DNA from: Undibacterium parvum
Lineage (GTDB): Bacteria > Pseudomonadota > Gammaproteobacteria > Burkholderiales > Burkholderiaceae_D
Direction of reading: 5' to 3'
Assembly (NCBI RefSeq): GCF_003955735.1
Contig: NZ_CP034464.1
Span: 124,001 to 188,000, forward strand
DNA: 64,000 nucleotides
This document shows, one piece after another, positions 16,079 to 25,634 of this stretch. Below the pieces are notes generated by a model, which saw only the letters and a list, made by a program, of their open reading frames with translations, was not told the origin of the DNA and did no database searches. Position 1 is the first letter of the stretch. Each line of letters opens with the position of its first letter. The translations under genes and the position numbers were made by a program.

Positions 16079-17302
16079 ATGAGATCATTCCCCCCTCAAG
16101 CTGATCATCCTTTCATCAAACTGTACTCAAGCGGCTTGATTGCCCTGAGTCTGATACTTTGCTGGGCGCCACCAGTTTGCGCCACCGCATACACCCCGGC
16201 ATCAGATTTAAGCGTCTTAGAACGACTGCCTTTCAAACCGAATGACCCGCTTGCGCGCGAATTATCGACTTTACGAACAGCCTTAAGAAAGCAGCCAGAC
16301 AATCTGATCGTAGCCGTTGAATTAGCGCGCCGCTATTATGAAATGGTTGGAGAACAAGGCGACCCACGTTATTTGGGATATGCACAGGCTGCGCTCACGC
16401 CTTGGTGGAATATGCCAGACGCGCCAATCGAAGTTCAAGTGTTACGCGCTGGTCTGGCGCAGTTTCGCCACGACTTCCCTGCAGCGATTACTTATCTAGG
16501 CAAGGTTTTAGAACGTGACCCGCAGCACCAGCAAGCACGCATCTTGCGCGCCATCATACAAATCGTACAGGCTCGCTACGATTTAGCCAGAGACGATTGT
16601 CAGTTTTTAAAAACTGACAGCAAAGATCTGATAGGCATAGGCTGTCTAGCGATGGTCGATGGTTTAACAGGAAAAGCGGGGCCAGCGTATGCGACTCTAC
16701 AATTAGCCTTGATACACACAAAAATACTCAGCAGCGAGCACAAACTATGGGTACTGACCCGATTAGCCGAATTGAGCCTACGGCTAGGAAAAATTGAAAC
16801 TAGCGAGCGCCACTTCCAGCAAGCGCTAACACTTGGTGTGGCTGATACCTTTTTACTCGCGGCCTACGCTGATTTTTTGTTAGATCAAAAACGTCCAGCC
16901 GAAGTCGTGACGCTATTAAAAGACAAGACCCGCTCCGATACCTTGCTATTGCGACTGGCATTTGCTGAGCGCGACTTGCAGCTAAGCAACGCTACAGAAC
17001 GAGAAGCGACGCTCGCTGCGCGTTATCTGGCAGCCCAATTGCGTGGCGATACCGTACATCAACAAGAAGAAGCCAGGTTTGCCTTGCGAGTTCAAGCCGA
17101 TCCAGTTAAGGCCTTAGCACTCGCCAAAGAAAACTGGAAAGTGCAACGAGAACCGCGCGACGCTCGCATCTTCCTAGAAGCAGCGCTGGCATCAAAAAAT
17201 TCAAACGCGGCAATTGCAGTATTAGACTGGCTGGAAAGTAGTCACATTGAAGATCCTTATTTGCGTAGTTTAGAACGCCAAGTGAAGGTCGCGCAAAAAT
17301 GA
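16079..17302 (+). CDS. Exported TPR-repeat protein paired with HupE/UreJ
   Basis: A 407-aa protein with an N-terminal export signal (hydrophobic LIALSLILCWAPPVCATA ending near residue 36). The mature part consists of helical tetratricopeptide-like repeats, for example AAITYLGKVLERDPQHQQAR and SERHFQQALTLGVADTFLLA. TPR domains are protein-binding scaffolds. Its stop overlaps the next start in an ATGA, so it is translationally coupled to the HupE/UreJ protein and probably works with it at or outside the inner membrane. The 278-bp region upstream contains the divergent promoters; a TTGACT at 16012 may be a -35 box. Confidence 0.8.
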   Translation: MRSFPPQADHPFIKLYSSGLIALSLILCWAPPVCATAYTPASDLSVLERLPFKPNDPLARELSTLRTALRKQPDNLIVAVELARRYYEMVGEQGDPRYLGYAQAALTPWWNMPDAPIEVQVLRAGLAQFRHDFPAAITYLGKVLERDPQHQQARILRAIIQIVQARYDLARDDCQFLKTDSKDLIGIGCLAMVDGLTGKAGPAYATLQLALIHTKILSSEHKLWVLTRLAELSLRLGKIETSERHFQQALTLGVADTFLLAAYADFLLDQKRPAEVVTLLKDKTRSDTLLLRLAFAERDLQLSNATEREATLAARYLAAQLRGDTVHQQEEARFALRVQADPVKALALAKENWKVQREPRDARIFLEAALASKNSNAAIAVLDWLESSHIEDPYLRSLERQVKVAQK

Positions 17303-18423
17303 GGCGCCTATTCATTTTTTTCTTAGGTATGTTTTTCGCATTCAGCGCCGCCGCTCACAAACCCAGCGACAGCTATCTAAGCCTCAGCATCAAGGATCAA
17401 CAGATTGATGGGCGCTGGGATATCGCCTTGCGCGACTTGGATTTTGCGCTAGGTCTTGATGCCAACGCGGACGCCGAAATCACCTGGGGAGAATTGCGCG
17501 CAAAACATGCCGAAATCAGCGCCTATGCCTTGGCGCGTTTGCAATTATCCACACAAGGAAAAATCTGTTCTACCCAAGTGATACAACATTTGGTGGATGA
17601 TCATACCGATGGTGCCTATGCCGTACTGCGCTTTAAGGCGGTATGTAGCGCACCACTGGATACACTGCAACTGCACTACCAATTATTTTTCGATCTTGAT
17701 CCTCAGCACAAAGGTCTACTGCGCTTAAATTGTCAAGAGCAAGTCAATACCGCCATTTTCAGTCCCGAAAAAGCTCGGCAAGATTTCAATTTAAAGCAAG
17801 TGAGCAAGTTCACGCAATTTCTCGATTACGCGCGTGAAGGGGTTTGGCATATCTGGATAGGCTTTGATCACATCTTATTTTTACTCGCCCTCTTATTGCC
17901 TGCCGTGGTGGTCCGCCAAGAAAAGAAATGGCTGGCGGTAAGTGCTTTCCAACCGGCTTTCTGGTCGGTACTCAAAATTGTTACGGCATTTACCCTAGCC
18001 CACTCTATCACCTTGACATTGGCAACGCTGGGCTTGATTAGCCTGCCTTCACGCTGGGTAGAAGCGATCATCGCTGCTTCCGTGGTAGTGGCGGCCTTGA
18101 ATAATATTTATCCGCTCTTTCGAGAGCGACGCTGGCTCATGGCTTTCGTTTTTGGTCTGATTCATGGCTTTGGTTTTGCCAGCGTATTGAGCGATTTAGG
18201 CTTGCCGCAGAGCACGCTGGGCTTGGCACTACTGGGTTTTAATCTTGGTGTGGAACTCGGCCAACTGGCGATAGTCGGGATTTTTCTGCCTAGCGCTTTT
18301 AGCCTGCGCCATACATGGTTTTATCGACGCTTTATTTTACTAGGCGGCTCGATCTCGATTGCCCTACTAGCCATGATCTGGTTGATCGAACGCGCCTTCG
18401 ATATAAAACTTTTAGGCTTTTAA
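17299..18423 (+). CDS. HupE/UreJ-family membrane protein with EF-hand-like loop
   Basis: A 374-aa protein with a signal peptide (FFAFSAAA) and a periplasmic domain of about 165 residues. That domain includes LDANADAEITWGELRAKH near residues 52-69, a pattern close to an EF-hand calcium loop. The membrane part has six or seven helices with hallmarks GFDHILFLLALLLP, FTLAHSITLTLATL, GLIHGFGFASVLSDLG and NLGVELGQ. The conserved histidines in such motifs suggest metal handling; HupE and UreJ relatives are nickel permeases. No hydrogenase or urease genes are near, so the metal role is inference. It is coupled to the TPR gene. Confidence 0.85.
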   Translation: MRRLFIFFLGMFFAFSAAAHKPSDSYLSLSIKDQQIDGRWDIALRDLDFALGLDANADAEITWGELRAKHAEISAYALARLQLSTQGKICSTQVIQHLVDDHTDGAYAVLRFKAVCSAPLDTLQLHYQLFFDLDPQHKGLLRLNCQEQVNTAIFSPEKARQDFNLKQVSKFTQFLDYAREGVWHIWIGFDHILFLLALLLPAVVVRQEKKWLAVSAFQPAFWSVLKIVTAFTLAHSITLTLATLGLISLPSRWVEAIIAASVVVAALNNIYPLFRERRWLMAFVFGLIHGFGFASVLSDLGLPQSTLGLALLGFNLGVELGQLAIVGIFLPSAFSLRHTWFYRRFILLGGSISIALLAMIWLIERAFDIKLLGF

Positions 18424-18556
18424 ACTCACGATCACTTCGCCGCGCTATGCCTAGATCCCAAAATATGCCCCAAATAAGCCCAAATAAACCAGATGCGAGC
18501 AGCTTGCCAAGCTAAATGCTGTCTTCCAACTATCTCAAAGCTAATTCAAAACGAAT

Positions 18557-21500
18557 TCAAATCGACTGCACCAAGTGTTCGAAGTCGCGCAGCGGCACAG
18601 GTCGGCTAAACAAAAAACCTTGATAGGCATGACAACCATGGCTACTCAAAAAATCTCTCTGCTCTGCCGTTTCTACCCCTTCGGCGATGACCGCCAGCCC
18701 CAGGCTTTGGCCCAAGGCAATGATAGTACGCGCGATTGCGGCATCATTCGGATCGATCAACACATCACGCACGAAGGATTGATCTATCTTTAGCTGATCC
18801 AAGGGTAAGCGTTTCAGGTAGGCCAAAGATGAGTAACCGGTACCAAAGTCATCCAAAGAGAAACACAGTCCTTTGGATTTGAGTGCAAACATTTTCTCTA
18901 TCACCTCACCGACATTCTCGACCAGCAGACTTTCGGTTAATTCCAACTTAAGACGTTCTGGATTGGCGCCGCTATTGCGAATCACGGCAAGCACTTGTGC
19001 GACAAAATCAGATTTACGGAACTGATGCGCGCTCACATTGACGGCAACACTCAGATGCGCCATTGCAGGCTGTTTAGCCCACAGCGCTAATTGCCGGCAT
19101 GCGCTCTCCAGTACCCATAGGCCGATAGGAATGATCAAGCCAGTTTCTTCGGCTGCCGGAATAAATTCGGCGGGCGAAATCATGCCCCTATCGGGATGCT
19201 GCCAGCGCAGCAAAACTTCAGCGCCAGTAATCCGCCCTGCTTCGGCGATCTGCGCCTGATAATGCAAAAGAAATTGCTGATTCTGCACCGCCAGACGCAG
19301 ATCGGCATCGAGTTCAGCACGTTTTTTTACGCTTGCTTCCATACTAGGATCGAAGAACCTAAAGGTATTCCGCCCGGCCGCCTTGGCGCGGTACATAGAC
19401 ATATCGGCTTGTTTGAGTAAATTATCGGTGCTGCTTAGATTTCCCTTGAAAAGGGTAATCCCCACGCTGGCAGTACTGTGATGCGCCACACTTCCCAGCG
19501 TGTAACTACTGCCCACCGTGGTAATGATTTTTTCAGCGACCGCCTCAGCCCCAGCGATGGCCTCAAGCTCATTCTTGTTCAGATTGGCCAGTACCACCAC
19601 AAATTCGTCACCGCCCAAGCGCGCTACTGTGTCACCCTCGCGTACACATTGCGTCAGGCGCGGCGCCACTTGCTTGAGTAGGGCATCGCCAATGTCATGT
19701 CCCATATTGTCGTTGAGCGACTTAAAATTATCCAAATCAATGAAGAGGATGGCGCCATATTGCTCACTACGACTACTCGATGAGAGCGCTTGTTTGAGTC
19801 TATCGTTCAAGAGTGTACGATTCGGCAATCCGGTCAGTTGATCATAAAAAGCCAGTTCATTAATTTTTTCTTCCGACTTTTTTCTCTCCGTAATATCGGT
19901 GGCAAAGGCAAGGATGCATCGCTTGCCATCTAAAGTCATGATTTCGCCGGAGATACTGACTTGCCGTTGCTCACCACTTTTGCAATTCCAAACTGTCTCG
20001 TAGTTCATCAAGCGACCGCGGGCATCCAGACCTGTGATCCAAGGCTGACGTACCGCCTCACTCGCCCACAAACCGACCTCCACCGAAGTTTTACCGATCA
20101 AATCAGCCGAGCTCCAGCCAAAATCGCGTTCATAGTTGGCATTGACCTCGATGAAGCGGCCCTCGTCTGCGCTGGCGATCGAAGCGGCCATAGGCGCCGA
20201 GGTAAAGGCAGTGGCAAACCTTTGCTCAGAGAGCCGCAAGTTCATTTCGTTCGACTTACGTTCGGTAATGTCACGGGTAATTCCGTGAAAGCCAGTCAAC
20301 TTCCCTTGCGCATTGCGATCAGGGCGCGTCAAAATTTCGGTCCAGATCAAACGCCCATCTTTACACCGCTGCTGCACTTCAAAGGTAGTGGAAGTAGTTG
20401 GCTTATCGCGCTGATCAGGGCTGCGTTTTTCCTTTAATTTTCTGGCGACGATGGCCACGCCTTCGTCTGTCAGCATTTCCGAAAAATGATGCCCCACCAC
20501 CTCACTGGCATGATAGCCACGCATTCTTTCATCGGCCGGACTGATATAGGTAAATAGATTGTTGATGTCTTGCCGCCACACCACGTCCGAGGCATCCTCC
20601 GCCAGCAAACGAAAATGTGCCTCGCTCTCGCGCAAATTTTCCGCTGCCTGACTACGTTCGATCGCGATGCTGACCAAATGAGCGGCCTGTTCGATCAGGA
20701 AAATATCCCGCGTCGATGGGCTATGCGCGACCCGCTGATAAATCGCAAAAGTTCCTAGCACTTGCCCTTGTGAAGCGCGTATAGGTTGTGACCAACAAGC
20801 AGCCAAACCGGCGCTGGCGGCAAGTTCTTTAAATTCGGTCCAATAAGGATGGCTTTGTATGTCCTCGACCACCACGCGCTCGCCGATGAAAGCGGCAGTT
20901 CCGCACGAACCGACACCTAGGCCGATTGCCACGCCATCGAGCGCCCGGTTGTAAAAGTCAGGCAAACTCGGTGCCACGCCCTTACCTAGATGTAGACCAT
21001 CCTTGTCTAGCAGCAGAATACTGCATAGCATTTCGGGATTGAATTCTTGCATGCCAAGCACCACCGCTTCCAGCATTTCTGGTAATGCGACACTGCTACT
21101 CATCACTTCCAAGACCCGACTACGGAAATGTTCAAAATCTTTCGCCTGCTTGCTCTCTTCTTCAATTTTTCGCAGTTCATTTTGGGTCGTCGCCACCAGC
21201 CCGAGCACACTCCCCTCCATGCCATTGGCGAGTAGTATCGGTTTAGAAAAATCGCCATGACCCAGCCGCTTGAGATGCTCGTGCAAGGCATCCAAACTAC
21301 CGCCTAAAGTTACGTGCAAGGCGACGCCTACGCGTCTGAGCATCAGCAAAAATAAAATAGCCAGGGCGCAAAATATAATGCGGATCGCATTTGCAAAGGC
21401 TTCGGCCGTCTGTACCGCAGCTAAAGTGCGCTGGTCCATCAGGGTATAAAAGCGATTAATCGGCTGCATGATGCTAGCCTTGGCGCGTATGTACTCAAGA

Positions 21501-22036
21501 TCGAAAAGCATAGCCCTAGCTTCCTGATGAGGGGCATCAGATACAGCGCCACCGGACTCGATCAGGCGCATCGCCTTTAACTCAGTCAGCGCCAAACTGT
21601 CGGAATTGGCCTTGGCGTTTGCCAGTAGTTGCGTTTCTTGCTCGGACAGACCAAGTTCGCGCATTAAGTCTAACAGCGCAACCGCTGCACCACTTCCGTT
21701 CTCAGGCGTTTGACCAGCCAGCACCAGATCCCAATACACGTTTTCGTAGCCCAAAGGGCGGGCTAACTGTCCGTCACGGATAGACAATATTTTTTGATAA
21801 TAGTCTTTGTAAGCGTGCTCGCCAGTAATCACATATGAGCGCGCCATACCAGTGAGGTCATCAGAGCTTTGGCGCAACTCATCAGCCAGCAAAAAAGACC
21901 GATGGCGCAACTCGTTGGCGTGGTCTATCTTCTTTTCGACGTACACATAGATGCCGAAAACAATGGCCACGAGAATGAACACCAAGCCGGCCCGCCACAC
22001 TTCGCGCGCATACAGGGACGATTCCGTATTTCTCAT
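18557..22036 (-). CDS. Membrane GAF-PAS-PAS-GGDEF-EAL protein
   Basis: A 1159-aa c-di-GMP enzyme. Order: TM1 (about 15-33), periplasmic helical sensor, TM2 (about 215-235), HAMP-like segment, GAF (about 300-460), two PAS domains (about 470-720), GGDEF and EAL. The GGDEF motif RLGGDEFVVV near 808 is intact, with the REGD inhibitory site five residues before it. The EAL signature reads EVLLRW near 938, with downstream catalytic motifs NVSAHQF, ELTESLLVEN, DDFGTGYSS and AEGVET present. Both activities are therefore possible. Its ATG overlaps the stop of a possible short frame upstream (22033-22278). A single-gene unit; the sensed signal is unknown. Confidence 0.93.
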   Translation of the reverse strand: MRNTESSLYAREVWRAGLVFILVAIVFGIYVYVEKKIDHANELRHRSFLLADELRQSSDDLTGMARSYVITGEHAYKDYYQKILSIRDGQLARPLGYENVYWDLVLAGQTPENGSGAAVALLDLMRELGLSEQETQLLANAKANSDSLALTELKAMRLIESGGAVSDAPHQEARAMLFDLEYIRAKASIMQPINRFYTLMDQRTLAAVQTAEAFANAIRIIFCALAILFLLMLRRVGVALHVTLGGSLDALHEHLKRLGHGDFSKPILLANGMEGSVLGLVATTQNELRKIEEESKQAKDFEHFRSRVLEVMSSSVALPEMLEAVVLGMQEFNPEMLCSILLLDKDGLHLGKGVAPSLPDFYNRALDGVAIGLGVGSCGTAAFIGERVVVEDIQSHPYWTEFKELAASAGLAACWSQPIRASQGQVLGTFAIYQRVAHSPSTRDIFLIEQAAHLVSIAIERSQAAENLRESEAHFRLLAEDASDVVWRQDINNLFTYISPADERMRGYHASEVVGHHFSEMLTDEGVAIVARKLKEKRSPDQRDKPTTSTTFEVQQRCKDGRLIWTEILTRPDRNAQGKLTGFHGITRDITERKSNEMNLRLSEQRFATAFTSAPMAASIASADEGRFIEVNANYERDFGWSSADLIGKTSVEVGLWASEAVRQPWITGLDARGRLMNYETVWNCKSGEQRQVSISGEIMTLDGKRCILAFATDITERKKSEEKINELAFYDQLTGLPNRTLLNDRLKQALSSSSRSEQYGAILFIDLDNFKSLNDNMGHDIGDALLKQVAPRLTQCVREGDTVARLGGDEFVVVLANLNKNELEAIAGAEAVAEKIITTVGSSYTLGSVAHHSTASVGITLFKGNLSSTDNLLKQADMSMYRAKAAGRNTFRFFDPSMEASVKKRAELDADLRLAVQNQQFLLHYQAQIAEAGRITGAEVLLRWQHPDRGMISPAEFIPAAEETGLIIPIGLWVLESACRQLALWAKQPAMAHLSVAVNVSAHQFRKSDFVAQVLAVIRNSGANPERLKLELTESLLVENVGEVIEKMFALKSKGLCFSLDDFGTGYSSLAYLKRLPLDQLKIDQSFVRDVLIDPNDAAIARTIIALGQSLGLAVIAEGVETAEQRDFLSSHGCHAYQGFLFSRPVPLRDFEHLVQSI

Positions 22037-22278
22037 TGACCCAGCTCTCTCTCGGTAAAGGACTTGCCACGCAGCAAGAGCGCCAAGCTCACTAAGGCGG
22101 TCAGGTAAGGACGCCAGCGATGACGCGCGCTATCTAGCAGTATAGATGGATCATGCTGGAGTGCGCATGATTTACTTATAAACAACCAGCAAACAACAGG
22201 CGCACGCCCGATTCGCGTAGCCAACTTCAGAGCTATACTCGCAATTAGATATTTAAATCGGCATGGCCCAACGCGCAT
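22033..22278 (-). CDS. Doubtful short frame coupled to the GGDEF-EAL gene
   Basis: An 81-codon frame ends in an ATGA overlap with the start of the GGDEF-EAL gene. Its last 35 residues (for example RHRWRPYLTALVSLALLLRG) look protein-like, but the only ATG lies inside the left arm of palindromic repeat B. It may be the 3' remnant of a gene whose front was lost, a small coupled peptide, or chance. Confidence 0.2.
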   Translation of the reverse strand: MRVGPCRFKYLIASIALKLATRIGRAPVVCWLFISKSCALQHDPSILLDSARHRWRPYLTALVSLALLLRGKSFTERELGQ

Positions 22279-22333
22279 ATCCGGTGCGGGTTTCCAGCCA
22301 GACCAGGCTACAAGCCGCGCCGGATATGCGCGT
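22271..22333. repeat. Palindromic repeat family, copy B
   Basis: Arms 22271-22289 and 22315-22333 pair over 19 bp with one mismatch (left arm ACGCGCATATCCGGTGCGG). Relative to copies A and C both arms carry the same change (TTCCATG to TCCGGTG), which keeps the pairing. The centre TTTCCAGCCAGACCAGGCT and right flank GCGGGCAGGCAGTAAAATT match copy C. It lies in the 391-bp gap between the GGDEF-EAL and leuE genes, where I see nothing else firm. Confidence 0.85.
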
Positions 22334-22427
22334 GCGGGCAGGCAGTAAAATTACTCAGACAGGCGACTCGGCAAACCCCGCGTACTAAACTTGCCGCCAA
22401 TAGGGATAATGTGGGAATACCCGGTTT

Positions 22428-23084
22428 TCAATGCAGGCTGGCCGCTGCCAACTTGGCACCGAACCAGATAAACAAGCCACCTACCCCGCTGGAAAGACTG
22501 GCAGAAAGGCGCTTACGCTTGCTGAAACCCTGAGCCAGACGCGCCCCTAGAAAAATCAAAGCCGACAGATAAGTAAAGCTAAACACCAACACCACGGCGC
22601 TTAAGATCAAAAAAGGCACTGCCGGAGTCGGATAAAGTGGATCGATAAACTGCACAAAAAACGACAATAGGAACAAGATCGCCTTGGGATTGAGCAGGCT
22701 AATGAAAAGCGCGCGTTTAAAAGGATTTTGCATATTTTCAGCAACTGCCGTGGTCTCGGGCACAGTCTCGGCGCCGCTGCGCCATTTTTGTATGGCAGCC
22801 CAGATCAGGTTAACACCCAACCAGGCCAGATAGCCAGCCCCTGCGTACTTCACCACCATAAACAAGGCTGGGTAAGTGCGCAGCAAACTCGCCGCACCTA
22901 AGGCGGTCAACATCAGCAAGACTGTATCGCCAACAAACACACCCAAAGCGCCCTGATAACCAGCCCGCACACCACGTGCAGTGGCGACCGCCAGCACATA
23001 CAAAGAATTTGGCCCAGGTAAAAGAATAATGCCCAAGGCACCCAGGACATAGGTCCAAAGATCGGTAACGCCGTAAAAACTCAT
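22428..23084 (-). CDS. leuE: LeuE-type LysE/RhtB amino-acid exporter
   Basis: A 218-aa inner-membrane exporter with six predicted helices. The N-terminus DLWTYVLGALGIILLPGPNS and GVFVGDTVLLMLTALGAASL follow the LeuE pattern closely, including the LPGPN motif. LLNPKAILFLLSFFVQFIDP is also typical of LeuE. Family members export leucine and other hydrophobic amino acids by proton exchange. It is a single-gene unit followed by repeat B and preceded by a long repeat-rich gap. Specificity is inferred from resemblance. Confidence 0.85.
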   Translation of the reverse strand: MSFYGVTDLWTYVLGALGIILLPGPNSLYVLAVATARGVRAGYQGALGVFVGDTVLLMLTALGAASLLRTYPALFMVVKYAGAGYLAWLGVNLIWAAIQKWRSGAETVPETTAVAENMQNPFKRALFISLLNPKAILFLLSFFVQFIDPLYPTPAVPFLILSAVVLVFSFTYLSALIFLGARLAQGFSKRKRLSASLSSGVGGLFIWFGAKLAAASLH

Positions 23085-23226
23085 AGTCTATCCAATGTAA
23101 ATAAGTAAAGCCTGCGGCACAGTTGGCTGTTTGCAACGCCTGCAGCGATGAATAAATCGCCAGCCGCGCATTATCCCATAATCTCTGTGTTGGTATTTTG
23201 ACGCCAGCAATCCCAAAGTAGACCTT

Positions 23227-23348
23227 GGGAACTTCTAAAAACACTTTAATCGGGATGCAGCGCAAGGCGCAAACCGGAGCAATACGTCGGTATTGCGAGG
23301 ATTTGCAACGCAGCGATGCGCCCGAGTATGGGTTTTTTAGAAGTTCCC
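23227..23348. repeat. 122-bp long palindromic element
   Basis: Terminal inverted repeats GGGAACTTCTAAAAA (from 23227) and TTTTTAGAAGTTCCC (to 23348) enclose a second, imperfect palindrome (CGGGATGCAGCG... against CGCAGCGATGCGCCCG) with an AATAC/GTATT tip near 23281-23295. The layout resembles a miniature inverted-repeat element. The tag GGGAACTTCTAAA recurs at 28872 beside repeat D. Confidence 0.75.
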
Positions 23349-23360
23349 CCTAGCCCAGCG

Positions 23361-23417
23361 CGCATATTCCATGCAGGTTTCAAGCCAGAATGGCCTGTAA
23401 GCCGCATAGAATATGCG
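23361..23417. repeat. Palindromic repeat family, copy C
   Basis: Arms 23361-23376 and 23402-23417 (left arm CGCATATTCCATGCAG) with a centre GTTTCAAGCCAGAATGGCCTG. Flanks TAGCCCAGCG and GTGCGGCCAGGCATT are shared with copies G, B and A. It starts 12 bp after the 122-bp palindrome. The gap 23085-23642 also contains the promoter of the downstream chemoreceptor, which I cannot place. Confidence 0.85.
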
Positions 23418-23642
23418 TGTGCGGCCAGGCATTAAAAATTTTCAGAGAGAGTGCCTATTTTTGCTCATAAGTTGGCGCTAAAGTGGTGAGCTATAAACTG
23501 CGCGCAATTGCAATGGCACTTGTGATAATGTCTTTATTCGGCAATACTTAGACTGCGCCCTGTATTTATTAGCCTGTCGTGCGCATAGAGCCATTTAATT
23601 TCTCGCGAGTTTAAATTCGAAGTGCAACAGGAGATTCAGATT

Positions 23643-25634
23643 ATGTTATCCACACTACGCCGGCGCTTGATCGCCATTTGCGTCAGTATCGTGGTTTTGG
23701 CGATGATTGCCGTGGTCGGGGCTAATTTCATCACCACCCGCAGCCACACTTTAGAATCACTCAATGCGCAGATGGCGCAGTTGTCGCAGAGCTATTCTGC
23801 AGAAATCGCGGTCTGGATACAGGCTAAAAAGCTAGTGGTAGGCTCGATCAGACAAGCCGCAGATGCGGCCGATCCTTTGCCAGCACTCAAGGCCGCCGAA
23901 CAAGCAGGCGGCTTTGATCAAACCTATCTCGGTTACCCAGATAAACGCGCGGTATTTTCTCAAGTGCGGGTACGCAAACCCGATTACGACCCGACTGTAC
24001 GCCCCTGGTACGTGAAGGCCTCGCAAACCAGCGGTGCAATTGTGACCTCGCCCTACATCGGTGCCAGCAATGGCAAACTACAAGTGACGGTAGCAGAAGC
24101 GGCCGGTGCCACCGGTAGCACCACCGCAGTGGCAGGTGGCGATGTACTGATAGACACTCTGGTAAAAACCGTGGTGGAGATCAAACCTAGTCCAAGTAGC
24201 TTTGCGTTTCTGCTCGATAGCAAGGGCATCATCATTGCCCACCCAGACCAAAAACTCACCTTAAAACCGGTCTCAGACTTAAGCCCCAACGTGTCGATAG
24301 AATTGTTGACCTCCACCGAAAAATCCAAACTCAGCGCCGCAGTGCAATTAGCTGGGCGCGATGGCTTGCTGTTTGTCAGCAAAATTGAAGGTACCGATTG
24401 GTTACTGGCCATCGTTTTAGATAAAGCCGAAGCGACGCAGGCTCTCAGCACCATGTTGACGGTCTCGGCCGTGACTGCGCTGATCGTGAGCGGTTTAGCC
24501 GCCCTGCTGCTGGCAGCTCTGATTGCGCGTGCCTTGCAAAGACTTGCTACCGTGCGTGACGCAATGCAAGAAATTGCCACTGGCGACGGCGACTTAACCC
24601 GCAGACTCGATGCCGAAGGCGTCGACGAGCTAGCGCAGATAGCCTCAGCGTTTAACCTCTTTGTCGATAAGATCGCCAAGGTCCTGATGGAGATACGCGG
24701 CGCCAGCGAATCGGTCAAGGTCGCCACCTCGGAAATCGCAGCGGGCAATGCCGACCTCTCGTCACGCACCGAAGCACAAGCCGGCTCGCTGGAAGAAACC
24801 GCCAGCTCTATGGAAGAGCTGACCTCTACCGTCAAGCAAAACGCCGACAATGCGCGCCAGGCGAATCAACTCTCTTTATCGGCCTCGTCGGTCGCTGTCA
24901 AAGGCGGCGACGTGGTGGCGCAAGTAGTCGAAACCATGGGCTCGATCAAGGGCAGCTCTAGCAAGATGTTCGATATTATTAGTGTCATTGATGGCATCGC
25001 ATTTCAGACCAATATCCTGGCCTTAAATGCGGCGGTAGAAGCGGCACGCGCCGGTGAACAGGGGCGCGGTTTTGCCGTGGTGGCCTCTGAAGTGCGCAAT
25101 CTGGCGCAACGCTCAGCTGGTGCCGCGAAAGAGATCAAGACCCTGATCGTCGATTCGGTAGAAAAAGTCGATCTGGGTGGCAAGCTGGTCGATGATGCCG
25201 GCCACACCATGGGCGAAATCGTCAACTCGATCAAGCAAGTAGCCGACATCATGAGCGAAATCACCGCCGCCAGCCAGGAGCAAAGTTCGGGCATAGAAGA
25301 GATCAATACCGCTATCACCCATATGGATGAAATGACCCAGCAAAACGCAGCCTTGGTAGAACAAGCTGCAGCGGCTGCCGAGAGCTTGCAAGAACAGGCG
25401 GAAGCCTTATCGGCCACGGTCGCCACCTTCAAACTCGATCATGCTGATGCTGCGATGGCCAGTAAGCCGCGTGCTGCCACCACAGCCCCCGCAAAACCCG
25501 CGACAAAACCTGCGCCAGCCAAGTTCAATAATGCACCGAGAAAACTCAACAATAGCAGTGCCAATGCTGCCGCCAATTCTGCAGCCAGTTCGAGCAGCAA
25601 AGCGAAAAGTGATGGTGACTGGGAAGAATTTTAA
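23643..25634 (+). CDS. Methyl-accepting chemotaxis protein with CheR-tether DWEEF
   Basis: A 663-aa chemoreceptor. TM1 (about 8-30), periplasmic dCache domain (about 35-275, with [13 protein letters not shown]), TM2 (about 280-302), HAMP, and a signalling bundle with tip [20 protein letters not shown] near 460. An Ala/Pro/Lys-rich linker (residues about 605-655) leads to the terminal DWEEF, matching the xWxxF pentapeptide that tethers CheR/CheB. The start at 23643 is preferred over an in-frame GTG seven codons upstream because AGGAG lies 9 nt before the ATG. It abuts a solute-binding protein gene with no gap, which suggests a shared sensing function. Its cytoplasmic half is very similar to that of the receptor at 2001-3872. 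Confidence 0.93.
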   Translation: MLSTLRRRLIAICVSIVVLAMIAVVGANFITTRSHTLESLNAQMAQLSQSYSAEIAVWIQAKKLVVGSIRQAADAADPLPALKAAEQAGGFDQTYLGYPDKRAVFSQVRVRKPDYDPTVRPWYVKASQTSGAIVTSPYIGASNGKLQVTVAEAAGATGSTTAVAGGDVLIDTLVKTVVEIKPSPSSFAFLLDSKGIIIAHPDQKLTLKPVSDLSPNVSIELLTSTEKSKLSAAVQLAGRDGLLFVSKIEGTDWLLAIVLDKAEATQALSTMLTVSAVTALIVSGLAALLLAALIARALQRLATVRDAMQEIATGDGDLTRRLDAEGVDELAQIASAFNLFVDKIAKVLMEIRGASESVKVATSEIAAGNADLSSRTEAQAGSLEETASSMEELTSTVKQNADNARQANQLSLSASSVAVKGGDVVAQVVETMGSIKGSSSKMFDIISVIDGIAFQTNILALNAAVEAARAGEQGRGFAVVASEVRNLAQRSAGAAKEIKTLIVDSVEKVDLGGKLVDDAGHTMGEIVNSIKQVADIMSEITAASQEQSSGIEEINTAITHMDEMTQQNAALVEQAAAAAESLQEQAEALSATVATFKLDHADAAMASKPRAATTAPAKPATKPAPAKFNNAPRKLNNSSANAAANSAASSSSKAKSDGDWEEF

